A stretch of 47,973 nt of DNA from Wenzhouxiangella sp. (GTDB lineage: Bacteria; Pseudomonadota; Gammaproteobacteria; Xanthomonadales; Wenzhouxiangellaceae). The stretch covers positions 1 through 47,973 of the forward strand of contig RECK01000036.1 in assembly GCA_007694055.1 (NCBI GenBank). Direction: 5' to 3'. Shown here piece by piece: positions 1 through 10,624 of this stretch (position 1 is its first letter; the number at the start of each line of letters is the position of its first letter). The notes beneath the pieces are model-generated. The model was given only the letters and a program-made list of their open reading frames with translations. It made no database searches and was not told where the DNA came from. A program made the position numbers and the translations under genes.

Positions 1-55
1 TGACGCCCAGCTGCTCGATGACGATTTTCTTGACGCGTTCTTCAATGCTGCTCAT
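1..55 (-). CDS. acpP: Acyl carrier protein, N-terminus only (truncated by window edge)
   Basis: Reverse complement reads MSSIEERVKKIVIEQLGV..., the typical AcpP N-terminus; lies upstream of the fab cluster order. Confidence 0.92.
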   Translation of the reverse strand, partial: MSSIEERVKKIVIEQLGV

Positions 56-214
56 TGTTGCTTTTCCTCTAGAAGGGTTTTTCAAAGCCGCCACATTGTA
101 GTGAACTCCAGACGGCTTCGCCAGTTGGAAAACGAAGCAGGCAGATGGCCCTTTTGCTTCCCGAAGTTAATAAAAATTATATTTATTGGTATGTTATAGA
201 CTGTTCATGACAAA

Positions 215-964
215 TCATGTCATATACATGCCGCCATTGACATGCAAGGTCTGACCGGTGATGTAAGCACCACCAGCGCCCGCGAGGAAGCCAACGCAGG
301 CCGCAATGTCCTCCGGCTTGCCCAGTCGTCCGAGGGGAATTGTACCCTTTAGGCGGTCGCGCTGTGCTTCGTCAAGCGCGCGGGTCATGTCGGTATCGAT
401 AAATCCCGGGGCAATCACGTTGGCAGTGATGCCGCGACTGCCCAGCTCATGGGCGATTGCGCGTGAAAAACCGGCCAGGCCGGCCTTGGCTGCACAGTAG
501 TTGGCCTGGCCCGGATTGCCGGCATAGCCGACCACCGAAGAAATGCCGATGATGCGCCCGAAGCGAGCCTTGAGCATGCCGCGCAGGCAGGCCCGGGTCA
601 TCCGCATGGCACCACGCAAGTTGGTATCCATGACTTCATCCCAGTCGTCGTCTTTCAGCCGCATCAGCAGTTGATCCCGGGTGATGGCGGCATTGTTGAC
701 CAGGATGCCGATGGGTCCGGCCTGGGCGCTGACCTGTTCAACGGTGGACGTAATGGCCTCAGCGTCAGTGACATCCAGAACCAGGCCTCGGCCCTCGCCC
801 AGTGTCTGGCTGATGCGCTCGGCTCCGGCTGCGGAAGTCGCGGTTCCGAATACCTCGGCACCCAGCTCCTTCAGCCACAGCGCGGTGGCCTGGCCGATAC
901 CCCGGCTGGCGCCGGTGATCAGTGCGTTGCGACCATCGAGGCGAAAGCTGTCATTGGCGGTCAT
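215..964 (-). CDS. fabG: 3-oxoacyl-[ACP] reductase FabG
   Basis: SDR motifs TGASRGIG, NNAA, YCAAKAG; start at MTANDSF (ATG 962-964), ATGA overlap with fabD stop. Confidence 0.95.
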   Translation of the reverse strand: MTANDSFRLDGRNALITGASRGIGQATALWLKELGAEVFGTATSAAGAERISQTLGEGRGLVLDVTDAEAITSTVEQVSAQAGPIGILVNNAAITRDQLLMRLKDDDWDEVMDTNLRGAMRMTRACLRGMLKARFGRIIGISSVVGYAGNPGQANYCAAKAGLAGFSRAIAHELGSRGITANVIAPGFIDTDMTRALDEAQRDRLKGTIPLGRLGKPEDIAACVGFLAGAGGAYITGQTLHVNGGMYMT

Positions 965-1908
965 GGCTTGGTTCCTTTGAGCTCGTTGAAGGCCGAATCG
1001 ATCAGATCGGGCTGGTCCAGCGGCATCCATTTCACGCTTCGATCAATGCGTCTGCCCAGTCCTGACAGCACGCGTCCGGGGCCGCATTCGGCCATCACGA
1101 GGATACCGCGTGCGGTGAGCGCTTGCACCGTTTCGGTCCAGCGTACCGGAGAGTACATCTGTGTCACCAGGCTCTGTCGAATCGCATCGGCTTGATCATG
1201 GCTGTCGACGTCGACGTTGTGGATGACAGGAATGCCCGGCGCGTGAATTTCCACATCGGCCAGGATGTGGGCCAGGGATTCGGCAGCCGAGCGCATCAGC
1301 GGGCTGTGCGACGGCACGCTTACCGGCAGAATCATGGCGCGCTTGGCTCCGGCATCGCGGCACTTGTGCATCGCCCGCTCGACCGCTGCCGAGTCGCCTG
1401 CGATGACTATCTGTCCGGGGGAGTTGTAGTTTGCAGGCGTTACAACCTGGCCCTCGGCCGCCTCACGGCAGATCGCCGCGACCACCTCGTCGTCCAGACC
1501 CAACACCGCAGCCATGGCACCATCACCCTCGGGAACGGCCTCCTGCATCAGTCTGCCGCGCTCGGCGACCACGCGCACGGCGTCTTCGAAAGCGAGCGCA
1601 CCCGCCGCAACCAGGGCCGTGTATTCACCCAGGCTGTGTCCTGCCATGGCCGCCGGCACAGGGCCATCCAGGGCCTGCCAGACGCGCCAGACGGCAACAC
1701 CTCCGGCGAGCATGGCGGGCTGGGTCAGTTCCGTGCGATTGAGGTTCTCGGCCGGGCCCTCACTGATCAGTTGCCACAGATCGACAGCCAGGACCTGCCC
1801 GGCCTGCTCAAAGGTTTCCTGCACCTGTGGATGGACGCTGGCCAGTTCAGCCAGCATGCCGACCGACTGCGAACCCTGGCCGGGAAACAGCAAGGCTAGT
1901 TCAGACAT
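961..1908 (-). CDS. fabD: Malonyl-CoA:ACP transacylase FabD
   Basis: MSELALLFPGQGSQSVGM, GHSLGEYTALVAAG, VSVPSHSPLM motifs. Confidence 0.96.
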   Translation of the reverse strand: MSELALLFPGQGSQSVGMLAELASVHPQVQETFEQAGQVLAVDLWQLISEGPAENLNRTELTQPAMLAGGVAVWRVWQALDGPVPAAMAGHSLGEYTALVAAGALAFEDAVRVVAERGRLMQEAVPEGDGAMAAVLGLDDEVVAAICREAAEGQVVTPANYNSPGQIVIAGDSAAVERAMHKCRDAGAKRAMILPVSVPSHSPLMRSAAESLAHILADVEIHAPGIPVIHNVDVDSHDQADAIRQSLVTQMYSPVRWTETVQALTARGILVMAECGPGRVLSGLGRRIDRSVKWMPLDQPDLIDSAFNELKGTKP

Positions 1909-2016
1909 GATCCCTCGCATATGATTTGCTAAACGCTTGATGAAAAGAGACAGATGAGACGATCTTCGTGACGATGCGGAATGCTTCGGCGTTGATCGAA
2001 GGCGATCTGCGACCGG

Positions 2017-2982
2017 TCAGTAAACGACCAGGGCTGCACCCCAGGTGAAACCGCCACCGAAGGCCTCCAACAGCAGCTTCTCGCCGCGCTGGACTCGACC
2101 GGAACGAATGGCGTGGTCGAGTGCCAGCGGCACCGAGGCCGCCGAGGTATTGCCATGTTTGTCGACAGTCACGATGACCTGGTCCATGGACATTTGCAGT
2201 TTCTTCGCGGTGGCCTTGATGATGCGCAGGTTGGCCTGGTGCGGAATCAGCCAGTCCAGGTCGCTCTTTTCCATCTGGTTGGCAGCCAGGGTTTCGTCGA
2301 CAATTCGCCCCAGCGTGTTGACTGCGACCTTGAACACTTCGTTGCCGCGCATGCTGACCCGCACGCCGCCGCCCTTCTCTGCCAGGAACCCGCGCGATAC
2401 GCCGACATCGGTTTTGAGCAGATCGCCGTAACCACCGTTGGCGTGAATATGCGTGGAGAGAATCCCGGGCTCCTCATCGGCACACAGCACGGCGGCGCCA
2501 GCGCCGTCCCCAAACAGCACGCAGGTTCCGCGATCGTTCCAGTCGATCATGCGGGTCAGGGTTTCGGCACCGACAACCAGTACCCGCCGGGCCGTGCCTG
2601 CGCGGATGAACTGATCAGCCACGGACATGGCGTAGATGAAACCCGAGCAGGCGGCATTGACGTCGAATGCGCCGCATTCCCCGAGTCCGAGCCGATATTG
2701 CAGCAAGCAGGCAGTGGACGGAAAAATCACGTCCGGGGTGGTGGTGCCGACGATCAGCAAATCGATATCAGCGGGCTTGAGGCCAGCGGCATCCAGGGCC
2801 CGCAGGGCGGCCTGCTCGGCCAGATCACAAGTGGTCTGGCCCTCGGCAGCGACCCGCCGTTCGCAGATGCCGGTGCGCTCGCGAATCCACTGGTCGGAGG
2901 TGTCGACCATGGATTCGAGTTCCTGGTTGGTCAGCACCCGTTCGGGCAAATAACTTCCGGTCCCGGCAATTCGCGCATACAT
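2017..2982 (-). CDS. fabH: 3-oxoacyl-[ACP] synthase III FabH
   Basis: [32 protein letters not shown] active-site Cys, [19 protein letters not shown]. Confidence 0.96.
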   Translation of the reverse strand: MYARIAGTGSYLPERVLTNQELESMVDTSDQWIRERTGICERRVAAEGQTTCDLAEQAALRALDAAGLKPADIDLLIVGTTTPDVIFPSTACLLQYRLGLGECGAFDVNAACSGFIYAMSVADQFIRAGTARRVLVVGAETLTRMIDWNDRGTCVLFGDGAGAAVLCADEEPGILSTHIHANGGYGDLLKTDVGVSRGFLAEKGGGVRVSMRGNEVFKVAVNTLGRIVDETLAANQMEKSDLDWLIPHQANLRIIKATAKKLQMSMDQVIVTVDKHGNTSAASVPLALDHAIRSGRVQRGEKLLLEAFGGGFTWGAALVVY

Positions 2983-3041
2983 TCCGGTATGACTCCCGTT
3001 TGAATTGGTCTTGTTCTCGATGTCAAGCCGCTTCGGGCCGA

Positions 3042-4037
3042 TTAGTACCCGGCCAGAAGCTGTCGTTCCAGGCAATCCACCAGATTTTTCCGCGCTTCCA
3101 GCGCGGCAAGCTCCAGGGCCCGGGCGAATCCACGGCTGCAAGTGCCGCCGTGGCTCTTGATAACCGTTCCCCGCACGCCCAGCATTGGCGCCCCATTATG
3201 CCGCGCCGGATCAAGGCTGTCATGCAGTCGCTTAAGACGCCTGCGGGCCAGCAGGCCACAGAAGCTGCCGCGAAACTCGGCCTGCAGCGAGGCGAACAGC
3301 AGCTTGATCGAACCTTCGGCGCTCTTGAGCAACACGTTGCCGGCAAAACCATCACAGACCACGAGGTCGACGGTGCCGCTGAAGACCTGATCGGCCTCGA
3401 TAAAGCCGGCGTAATCCAGAGCGCTGTCCTCATCGATCAGTCGGGCGGCCTCGCGAATCACGTCTGGCCCCTTGCCGGGCTCCGTGCCGACATTGAGCAG
3501 ACCGATCGTGGGCGCCTTGCCTTCAAGCACCTGGCAGGTGACATGACCAAGCTGGGCGAATTCCAGCAGGCGGCGGGCGTCAACGTGAATGTTGGCGCCA
3601 AGATCAAGCATCCATACCGGATGTGTCAGGGTCGGAATGGCTGCCATCAGCGCTGGACGTTCGACGCCAGGCAAAGTGCCAAGCAGATGGCGGGACAAGG
3701 CCATCAGGGCGCCCGTGCTGCCACCGCTGACCACCGCATCTGCCTGGCCCTCCCGGACCAGTTCCAGTGCCTGCCACATGGTGCTGCCCTGGCCACGACG
3801 AATGGCGCCGGCGGCGTTCATGTCTGCCGGCAGCGCGTGTTCACAGACCCGGACTTCCACCCGCTCACTGGCCAGTCGAGAGGACAGGCCAGCGGCCTGA
3901 TCCGGATCGGCCAGCAACACGAAACCAAGATCCGCATGACCGGCCAGAACCTGTTCTACGGCATCGGATATCACTGCCGCACCGCCATCGGTGCCCGCGG
4001 CATCGACGGCAATTCGAACCCGAGTGGCCTCGGTCAT
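3042..4037 (-). CDS. plsX: Phosphate acyltransferase PlsX
   Basis: Position upstream of fabH; motifs [34 protein letters not shown]. Confidence 0.95.
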   Translation of the reverse strand: MTEATRVRIAVDAAGTDGGAAVISDAVEQVLAGHADLGFVLLADPDQAAGLSSRLASERVEVRVCEHALPADMNAAGAIRRGQGSTMWQALELVREGQADAVVSGGSTGALMALSRHLLGTLPGVERPALMAAIPTLTHPVWMLDLGANIHVDARRLLEFAQLGHVTCQVLEGKAPTIGLLNVGTEPGKGPDVIREAARLIDEDSALDYAGFIEADQVFSGTVDLVVCDGFAGNVLLKSAEGSIKLLFASLQAEFRGSFCGLLARRRLKRLHDSLDPARHNGAPMLGVRGTVIKSHGGTCSRGFARALELAALEARKNLVDCLERQLLAGY

Positions 4038-4050
4038 GGATCAGGACAGG

Positions 4051-4260
4051 TCAGCCCTGGACTTCGTCTTCTTCTTCTTCGATTTCCGGCGCCACCTCGA
4101 TGACCTGACGGCCCCGGTAGAAGCCTTCCGGCGAAACGTGATGACGGCGATGGGTTTCGCCGGTTGCCGCCTCTTCCGACAGGGTCGGCGCAGACAAGCT
4201 GTCGTGCGAGCGGCGCATGCCGCGCTTCGACGGGGTTTTTCGGTTCTTTTGAACAGCCAT
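4051..4260 (-). CDS. rpmF: 50S ribosomal protein L32 with acidic C-terminal tail
   Basis: [22 protein letters not shown]...[15 protein letters not shown] then [11 protein letters not shown]; adjacent to yceD/plsX. Confidence 0.95.
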   Translation of the reverse strand: MAVQKNRKTPSKRGMRRSHDSLSAPTLSEEAATGETHRRHHVSPEGFYRGRQVIEVAPEIEEEEDEVQG

Positions 4261-4283
4261 GATCAATACTCCAGGACAATCGA

Positions 4284-4790
4284 CTAAGTTTCGCGTTTCT
4301 TTCTCAATTCGGCCAGGCCTTCGAACGGCCGATGGGTATCTTCTTCCACCGCTGCGGCCTGGCCGACCGGGCTTGATGCCGGATCAACCGGAACCAGGGG
4401 CAGGCTCAGCAACACCTCTTCCTCGACCAGTGAAGCCAGCTCCAGGCGCTGGTCCGGACACAGCACCGGCTCGTAGTCATCCGGCAGCCCGGCCACGTCA
4501 TCTTCGCTGGCAACCACACCGATCACGGATCGGCTCTCAAGCGGCTGCTCGAAGGTGCCAAGTGTTCTCTGGCAGCGCATCGGAACACTGCCCTTGATCT
4601 CCACATCCACCCTGACCTGGCCCTGCTCATTGAGGGAAAAGGCCAGAACGAATTGAATCTCGTTCGTGCCGCCCGTCTCGACCAGATCCTCGACACGTGG
4701 CATTCTTGCCAGCGGCATGGTTCCGGCAAACTCGCGGCGGGCCGAGGCGGCTCGTTCCGGATTCACCCAATCGGGAAAGTCTCGCGACAT
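4284..4790 (-). CDS. yceD: YceD family (DUF177) protein
   Basis: Position directly upstream of rpm[16 protein letters not shown] and [14 protein letters not shown] motifs. Confidence 0.88.
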   Translation of the reverse strand: MSRDFPDWVNPERAASARREFAGTMPLARMPRVEDLVETGGTNEIQFVLAFSLNEQGQVRVDVEIKGSVPMRCQRTLGTFEQPLESRSVIGVVASEDDVAGLPDDYEPVLCPDQRLELASLVEEEVLLSLPLVPVDPASSPVGQAAAVEEDTHRPFEGLAELRKKRET

Positions 4791-4869
4791 AAGCCGGCCA
4801 TTATATCATTGGGAGTTGATAATCCACAATCACCCAGACGTCATTCGCCTGGACAATCAGGGAGCATGC

Positions 4870-5451
4870 ATGCCGCGATTGATTCTCGCCTCCGGATCGG
4901 TATATCGGCGCCAGATGCTGGCCCGGCTCGGCATCCCGTTCGAGGTCATGGCAGCCGACATCGACGAAACCGCCCGACCCGATGAAGGCGGGCAGGCGCT
5001 GGCGCAACGGCTCAGCCTTGAAAAGGCCAACAAGGTGGCGGCAATGGACCGGGATGCCGTCGTCATCGGCGCCGATCAGGTGGCAGAGTGCCGGGGACGT
5101 TTGCTTGGGAAGCCGGGGACAATCGAGCGTGCGCGCGAGCAGCTGGCCTTTGTCAGCGGCCACACCGTCGTTTTCCACAGCGCCATGGCCATGGTCAGCG
5201 GCGAGCGCTGCCTGCAAGCCGTCGTCCCGACCACCCTGCGGATGCGGCAGCTGACTGAACAGCGGATCGCGGCCTACGTCGAGCGTGACAAGCCACTGGA
5301 CTGCGCCGGCGCCATGCGCAGCGAATCCCTGGGCGTGGCCCTGGTCGATGCCATGGCAAGCGACGACGCCACAGCCTTGATCGGCTTGCCATTGATTCGC
5401 TGCGTGCAAATGCTCGAGTCCTTCGGAATCGACTGCCTGGAATCCCAGTAG
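4870..5451 (+). CDS. maf: Maf family nucleotide pyrophosphatase
   Basis: MPRLILASGSVYRRQMLARLGIPFEV...IGADQVAE; divergent from yceD. Confidence 0.92.
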   Translation: MPRLILASGSVYRRQMLARLGIPFEVMAADIDETARPDEGGQALAQRLSLEKANKVAAMDRDAVVIGADQVAECRGRLLGKPGTIERAREQLAFVSGHTVVFHSAMAMVSGERCLQAVVPTTLRMRQLTEQRIAAYVERDKPLDCAGAMRSESLGVALVDAMASDDATALIGLPLIRCVQMLESFGIDCLESQ

Positions 5452-5501
5452 TGATAAACTCCATGGATATCACCATACGCACCTGAATGGAGTAAACCTG
5501 C

Positions 5502-7502
5502 ATGGCCTCGGAATCTGCCGGCACAAATGGCTGGAAGCACTGGCGCCTGGACACCGATATTGACAATATCGCCTGGCTCTACATCGACCGCAGCGACGAG
5601 AAAGTAAACAGTCTCGGCACCGAAGTGCTGTCGGAGTTTGAACAGATCATTGCCCGGCTGGAAAGCGACAAGCCAACCGGACTGGTCCTGATGTCGGGAA
5701 AACGACGCAACTTCATCGTTGGCGCCGACGTTCGCGAGTTCGATGCCACCGACAAGGTGTCGGAACTCGAAGAGAATGTGCGCAAGGTGCATGGTCTGTT
5801 CCAGCGGGTAGAAGACCTGCCCTTCCCCACCGTGGTGGCCTTCGAGGGCTACTGTCTCGGCGGTGGCCTGGAATTGTCGCTTTGCTTCGACTGGCGGATC
5901 GCCCTGGATGCCGATCACACGCGGGTCGGCTTCCCCGAAGTCAACCTGGGCATTTATCCCGGCTTCGGCGGCTCCGGTCGCTCGATCACCGCCATGGGCG
6001 GACTCAACGCCATGCAGATCATGCTGACCGGCAAGATGCTGCGGGCGCGGCCGGCGCGAGGCATGGGGCTGATCAACCAGACCGTCGACAAGCATGGTTC
6101 GCTGCGCTGGGCCGCCCGCAACGCGGTACTGAAGAAAAAGCGGGCCGGCAAGCCGCCGCTCAAGGCGCGCCTGACCACGCTCGGGCCGGTAAGGAAGTTC
6201 CTGGCCGGCCAGATGCGCAAGCAGGTGGCGCGCAAGGCGCGCAAGGAGCATTACCCCGCGCCCTATGAATTGATTGACGCCTTCGAGGCCTGCGGCAATT
6301 CGCAGGCGGCCATGATCCGGGCCGAGGGCGACAAGGTGCCACGGCTGCTTGCCGGCGACACCTCGCGCAATCTGCGCCGGGTTTTCCGACTCATGGAAGA
6401 ACTCAAGGCCCAGGGCAAGCGCAGCGACTTCAAGGCCCGGCGGGTGCATGTTATTGGCGCCGGCGTCATGGGTGGCGACATTGCGGCCTGGTGTGCGGTG
6501 CGTGGCCTGGAGGTGACCCTTCAGGACCGCGAGATGAAGTACATCGAGCCGGCCCTGAAACGCGCCAGGAGCCTGTTCAAGCGACGTCTCAAGAAACCCG
6601 AGGCGGTGGCTGCGGCGCAAACGCGCCTGGTTGCTGATGTCGAGGGCAAGGGTGTCAAGCGCGCCGACGTCATCATCGAGGCCATCTTCGAAAACCGCGA
6701 TGCCAAGCGCGAGCTATTCGAGAAACTCAAGCCCGATCTGCAGGCGCATACGCTGGTTGCCACCAATACCTCGGCCATTCCGCTGGCAGAACTGTCGGAT
6801 GTGTTCGACGACCCCAGCCGTTTGATCGGCCTGCATTTCTTCAACCCGGTTGCGCAAATGCCACTGGTCGAAATCGTTTATGACAAGCAATCCGACCCGG
6901 ACCGGGTCAATGACGGTTCCAGCTTCGCCACCCAGATCGGCAAGTACGCCCTGCCGGTCACATCCACGCCTGGTTTCCTGGTCAACCGGGTGCTCGCGCC
7001 CTACATGCGCAACGCCATGGCCCTGCACCGCGAGGGTGTGCCGCGCGAAGCCATCGACAAGGCCGCCGAGCAATTCGGCATGCCGATGGGACCGGTCGAG
7101 CTGGCCGACACCGTCGGCCTCGATGTCGGCCTTGGCGTGATCGATACGCTTATGGGCGAGGCTGCCGGTGAAGACCGGAAAGTGCTGGAGGAAATGGTCA
7201 AGGCCGGCAAGAAGGGCAAGAAGACCGGTGAGGGTTTCTACCGCTGGAAAAAGGGCAAGCCGCAGCGCGACCCCAAGGCCCACGAGGGCCACGACCTGGA
7301 CGAACTGGCCGCAAAGCTCATGCAGCCCTACTTTGATGAATGCAAGGCCTGCCTCGCTGACGAGGTGGTTGAATCGGCCGATCTGCTGGATGCCGGCATG
7401 ATTTTCGGCACCGGCTTCGCACCGTTCCGCGGTGGTCCCCTGCATTACCTGGAATCACGTGACGGTGAAGCCGGCACGGTTGACGAAAAGGAGTCTTCCT
7501 GA
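5502..7502 (+). CDS. fadJ: Fatty-acid oxidation alpha subunit (enoyl-CoA hydratase/3-hydroxyacyl-CoA dehydrogenase), FadJ/FadB type
   Basis: Crotonase motif FEGYCLGGGLELSLCFDWRIA; dehydrogenase VIGAGVMGGDIAAW, GLHFFNPVAQMPLVEIV; TGATG overlap with following thiolase. Confidence 0.88.
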   Translation: MASESAGTNGWKHWRLDTDIDNIAWLYIDRSDEKVNSLGTEVLSEFEQIIARLESDKPTGLVLMSGKRRNFIVGADVREFDATDKVSELEENVRKVHGLFQRVEDLPFPTVVAFEGYCLGGGLELSLCFDWRIALDADHTRVGFPEVNLGIYPGFGGSGRSITAMGGLNAMQIMLTGKMLRARPARGMGLINQTVDKHGSLRWAARNAVLKKKRAGKPPLKARLTTLGPVRKFLAGQMRKQVARKARKEHYPAPYELIDAFEACGNSQAAMIRAEGDKVPRLLAGDTSRNLRRVFRLMEELKAQGKRSDFKARRVHVIGAGVMGGDIAAWCAVRGLEVTLQDREMKYIEPALKRARSLFKRRLKKPEAVAAAQTRLVADVEGKGVKRADVIIEAIFENRDAKRELFEKLKPDLQAHTLVATNTSAIPLAELSDVFDDPSRLIGLHFFNPVAQMPLVEIVYDKQSDPDRVNDGSSFATQIGKYALPVTSTPGFLVNRVLAPYMRNAMALHREGVPREAIDKAAEQFGMPMGPVELADTVGLDVGLGVIDTLMGEAAGEDRKVLEEMVKAGKKGKKTGEGFYRWKKGKPQRDPKAHEGHDLDELAAKLMQPYFDECKACLADEVVESADLLDAGMIFGTGFAPFRGGPLHYLESRDGEAGTVDEKESS

Positions 7503-8782
7503 TGTCCGAGAACAACCTGCGCAAGATCGCCATCATCGGCGGCAGCCGCATTCCGTTCTGTCGCTCGAATTCGCTCTACGCCGACCAGACCAACCTGGAC
7601 ATGCTGGCCGCAGCCATTCAGGGCCTGGTGGATCGCTACGGGCTTGACGGCAAACAGCTGGACCAGGTTCTGGCCGGCGCGGTCACGACCCATTCCAAGG
7701 ACTGGAACCTGGCCCGCGAAGCCGTGCTTTCGACCACACTGTCACCGCTGACTTCCGCGATCACCATGCAGCAGGCCTGCGGCACCAGTCTTCAGGGCGC
7801 GCTGCTGGCCGGCGGACAGATCGCCAGCGGTCAGATCGAGTGCGCCATAGTCGGCGGCACCGATACGACCAGCGACGCACCGGTTGTGTTTCAGCGCCGC
7901 TTCGCGCAGCGCCTTATCAAGCTGTCTCGGGCACGATCATTTGGCCAGAAGCTCGGGGCGTTCAAGGGTTTTTCCTTCGGCGAACTGGCTCCGCAAGCAC
8001 CGCGCAACGCCGAGCCGCGCACCGGCCTGTCGATGGGCCAGCACTGCGAGCGCATGGCCAGGGAGTGGGAAATCAGCCGCGCCGATCAGGACGAGCTGGC
8101 GCTGGAAAGCCACCAGAAGGCGGCCGCGGCCTGGGAATCCGGCTTTTTCGATGACCTGGTGATACCGCACAGCGGTGTCATCCGTGACAACAACGTCCGC
8201 GCCGACAGTACGCTGGAAAAGCTCTCCAGCCTGAAGCCTGCTTTTGACCGCAAGACCGGCACATTGAGTGCGGGCAACTCGTCCAGCCTCACCGACGGAG
8301 CGGCTGCCGTTCTGCTGGCCTCGGAGGACTGGGCCAGGAAGCATGATCTTCCAGTCACCGCCTGGCTGACCTACGGTCGTACCGCTTCGGTCGATTACGT
8401 CAACAAGGACGAGGGGCTGCTGATGGCCCCGGCGGTGGCCGTGGCCGAAATGCTGACCAGGGCCGGTCTCAAGCTGCAGGATTTCGACTTTTACGAGATC
8501 CACGAGGCGTTCGCTGCCCAGGTGCTTTGCACGCTGAAAGCCTGGGAGTCGGAGCATTTCTGCCGCGACCGTCTCGGTCTGGACGGCGCCCTGGGCAGCA
8601 TTGATCGGTCGAAGATGAACGTCCGTGGCGGTTCAGTCGCGATTGGACATCCCTTCGCCGCCACCGGCGCGCGGATCCTGTCAACCCTGGCGGCCATTCT
8701 CGAAGAAGCCGGTTCGGGTCGCGGCCTGATCTCGATCTGCACCGCCGGCGGCATGGGCGTGAGCGCCATCGTCGAGCGCTGA
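7502..8782 (+). CDS. fadI: Acetyl-CoA C-acyltransferase (thiolase), FadI type
   Basis: ITMQQACGTSLQGA, NSSSLTDGAAAVLLA, GGSVAIGHPFAATGAR, CTAGGMGVSAI. Confidence 0.9.
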   Translation: MSENNLRKIAIIGGSRIPFCRSNSLYADQTNLDMLAAAIQGLVDRYGLDGKQLDQVLAGAVTTHSKDWNLAREAVLSTTLSPLTSAITMQQACGTSLQGALLAGGQIASGQIECAIVGGTDTTSDAPVVFQRRFAQRLIKLSRARSFGQKLGAFKGFSFGELAPQAPRNAEPRTGLSMGQHCERMAREWEISRADQDELALESHQKAAAAWESGFFDDLVIPHSGVIRDNNVRADSTLEKLSSLKPAFDRKTGTLSAGNSSSLTDGAAAVLLASEDWARKHDLPVTAWLTYGRTASVDYVNKDEGLLMAPAVAVAEMLTRAGLKLQDFDFYEIHEAFAAQVLCTLKAWESEHFCRDRLGLDGALGSIDRSKMNVRGGSVAIGHPFAATGARILSTLAAILEEAGSGRGLISICTAGGMGVSAIVER

Positions 8783-8816
8783 TAAAAGCGATCGCCCGGC
8801 GCTTGCTGGGCCCGCC

Positions 8817-10088
8817 TCAAAGCCTCCCTGGCAGCCACAGGCTCAGGGCAGGCCACCAGGTGATGATCAACAGGGCAATCAGCAGCAGACCCAGGAATGG
8901 CAGGGTGGCCCGGTATACCTTGAGGATGTCGTCGCCGAAGCGATGACTGGCCAGGAACAGGTTGATGCCCACCGGCGGTGTGCAGTAACCGATCTGCAGA
9001 TTGGCCAGGAAAATGATCCCCAGGTGCACCGGGTCCACGCCAAAGGCCAGGGCAACCGGAATGATCAGTGGGGCCAGGATGACCAGGGCTGCGAAAATGT
9101 CGAGCAGCATGCCGGCAATCAACAGCACCAGGTTGACCAGCAGCAGGAACACGATGCGACTGTCGATATGCGGTGCGACCGCTTCGAACAAGCGCTGCGG
9201 GACCTGCGCATCGATCATGACATTGGTCGAGGCCAGCGACATGCCCAGGATGATCAGAATCGCACCGACCAGCATCATGGCCTCGGTAACGATGTCCGGC
9301 AGTCGGGCCAGTGAAATCTCGCGGCGAATGAAAACCAGGGTGATCAGTACCCAGGCGGCGGTGACGACGGCTGCCTCGATAACCAGCAGCCAGCCGCTGT
9401 AAATTCCACCCAGGACCACGAACGGGAGCGGTAGCTCCCAGGCGATCGCCCGGGCCGACTTGCCCAGCTCCGGCGCCGGGCGCGTATCCGGCGGCAGGTC
9501 ACGCTGAACCCACATGGCATAGGCAGCCAGCACGGCCAGCATCAGGATGCCGGGCAGCAAGCCGGCCAGAAACAGATCATCAACGCCAATGCCCTGCCCC
9601 GGCGCTACCTGCTGGGCCACGACGGCGTAGAGAATCAGCGGCAGCGAGGGCGCGAACAGCACGCCCATGCTGGAACCGGTGGTGACCAGTCCCAGGGCAA
9701 AACGGCGCTGGTAACCGGCAGCCAGCAGTGCCGGCAGCATCAGGCTGCCCAGGGCGACCACGGTAATGCCCGAAGCGCCGGTAAAAGCCGTCATCAGGGC
9801 GAACATGAACAGACCCAGGATGGCCAGACCGCCCGGCAACCAGCCCAGGGCTGCCCGGGTCAGGTCAACCAGGCGAGCGGGCGTTTCGCTGTGGGCAACG
9901 AGAACACCGGCGAAGGTAAACAGTGGCAAGGCGACCAGGACCGGCATTTCGCCAATGCGCTGAAACTCCATGGCAACCAGGGCCAGGTCCAGCTCGGCGC
10001 CATGAAACCCGGCCATGGCGCCCAGCGCGATGACGGCGAACAAGGGCATGCCGACCAGCGCCAGCAGCACCAGGATGACGACGATCAT
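8817..10088 (-). CDS. dctM: TRAP transporter large permease (DctM)
   Basis: 423-aa multi-TM protein; PPVGINLFLASHRFGDDI motif; follows small permease. Confidence 0.93.
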   Translation of the reverse strand: MIVVILVLLALVGMPLFAVIALGAMAGFHGAELDLALVAMEFQRIGEMPVLVALPLFTFAGVLVAHSETPARLVDLTRAALGWLPGGLAILGLFMFALMTAFTGASGITVVALGSLMLPALLAAGYQRRFALGLVTTGSSMGVLFAPSLPLILYAVVAQQVAPGQGIGVDDLFLAGLLPGILMLAVLAAYAMWVQRDLPPDTRPAPELGKSARAIAWELPLPFVVLGGIYSGWLLVIEAAVVTAAWVLITLVFIRREISLARLPDIVTEAMMLVGAILIILGMSLASTNVMIDAQVPQRLFEAVAPHIDSRIVFLLLVNLVLLIAGMLLDIFAALVILAPLIIPVALAFGVDPVHLGIIFLANLQIGYCTPPVGINLFLASHRFGDDILKVYRATLPFLGLLLIALLIITWWPALSLWLPGRL

Positions 10089-10624
10089 CTCGAATCAGGC
10101 CTCGTGTCTTCGGGCAGCTCGGTGAAGGCATGGGCCTGCTCCGAGACCGGCGGACGACGGAACGCGGCAGCAACGAAGCGGACCGCCATCAAGGCAAAGC
10201 CGATCGGCACGATCAGCTGCACCATCCAGGTTTGAACCCCCAGGAAAGCCGCGGTCTGGAATTCGTACTCCAGAGCCGCCATGCGCAGACTCAACCAGCT
10301 CATGGCCAGGCATACAGCGGCCGTCAGCAGCATCATCAGCACATGAATGATCGTGACCAGTTTCGGCGGCAACAGCCGTGACAGCAGGTCGATGCGAATG
10401 TGACGAAAGCGCCCGGCGGCGACGACAGCGGCAATCATGGCCAACCACAGCACCATGGCGCGCATGGCACCGTCAGCCCAGGGCAAGGCCATGCCGAAAA
10501 CGTTACGCATCACGATCTGGGTCAGGCCCAGCCCGACCAGGCCCAGCAACAGGATAGTCAGTGCCGTCGATTCAAGTCGCTCGAGCTGGCGCTGGACCGA
10601 CTCGAACCAGTTGTCATTTTGCAC
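10085..10624 (-). CDS. dctQ: TRAP transporter small permease (DctQ)
   Basis: Four-TM protein with conserved RFRHIRIDLLSRLLP motif; 4-nt overlap with dctM; GTG start. Confidence 0.9.
   Translation of the reverse strand: MQNDNWFESVQRQLERLESTALTILLLGLVGLGLTQIVMRNVFGMALPWADGAMRAMVLWLAMIAAVVAAGRFRHIRIDLLSRLLPPKLVTIIHVLMMLLTAAVCLAMSWLSLRMAALEYEFQTAAFLGVQTWMVQLIVPIGFALMAVRFVAAAFRRPPVSEQAHAFTELPEDTRPDSR

Noticed and set aside
5274-6620. 448-aa minus-strand ORF opposite maf/fadJ
   Set aside because: Antisense shadow of conserved fadJ coding sequence
8783-8816. GCGATCGC octamer and imperfect GCCCGGC...GCTGGGC dyad between fadI and dctM
   Set aside because: Short, imperfect, no T-tract; not enough to call a terminator or HIP1-type repeat
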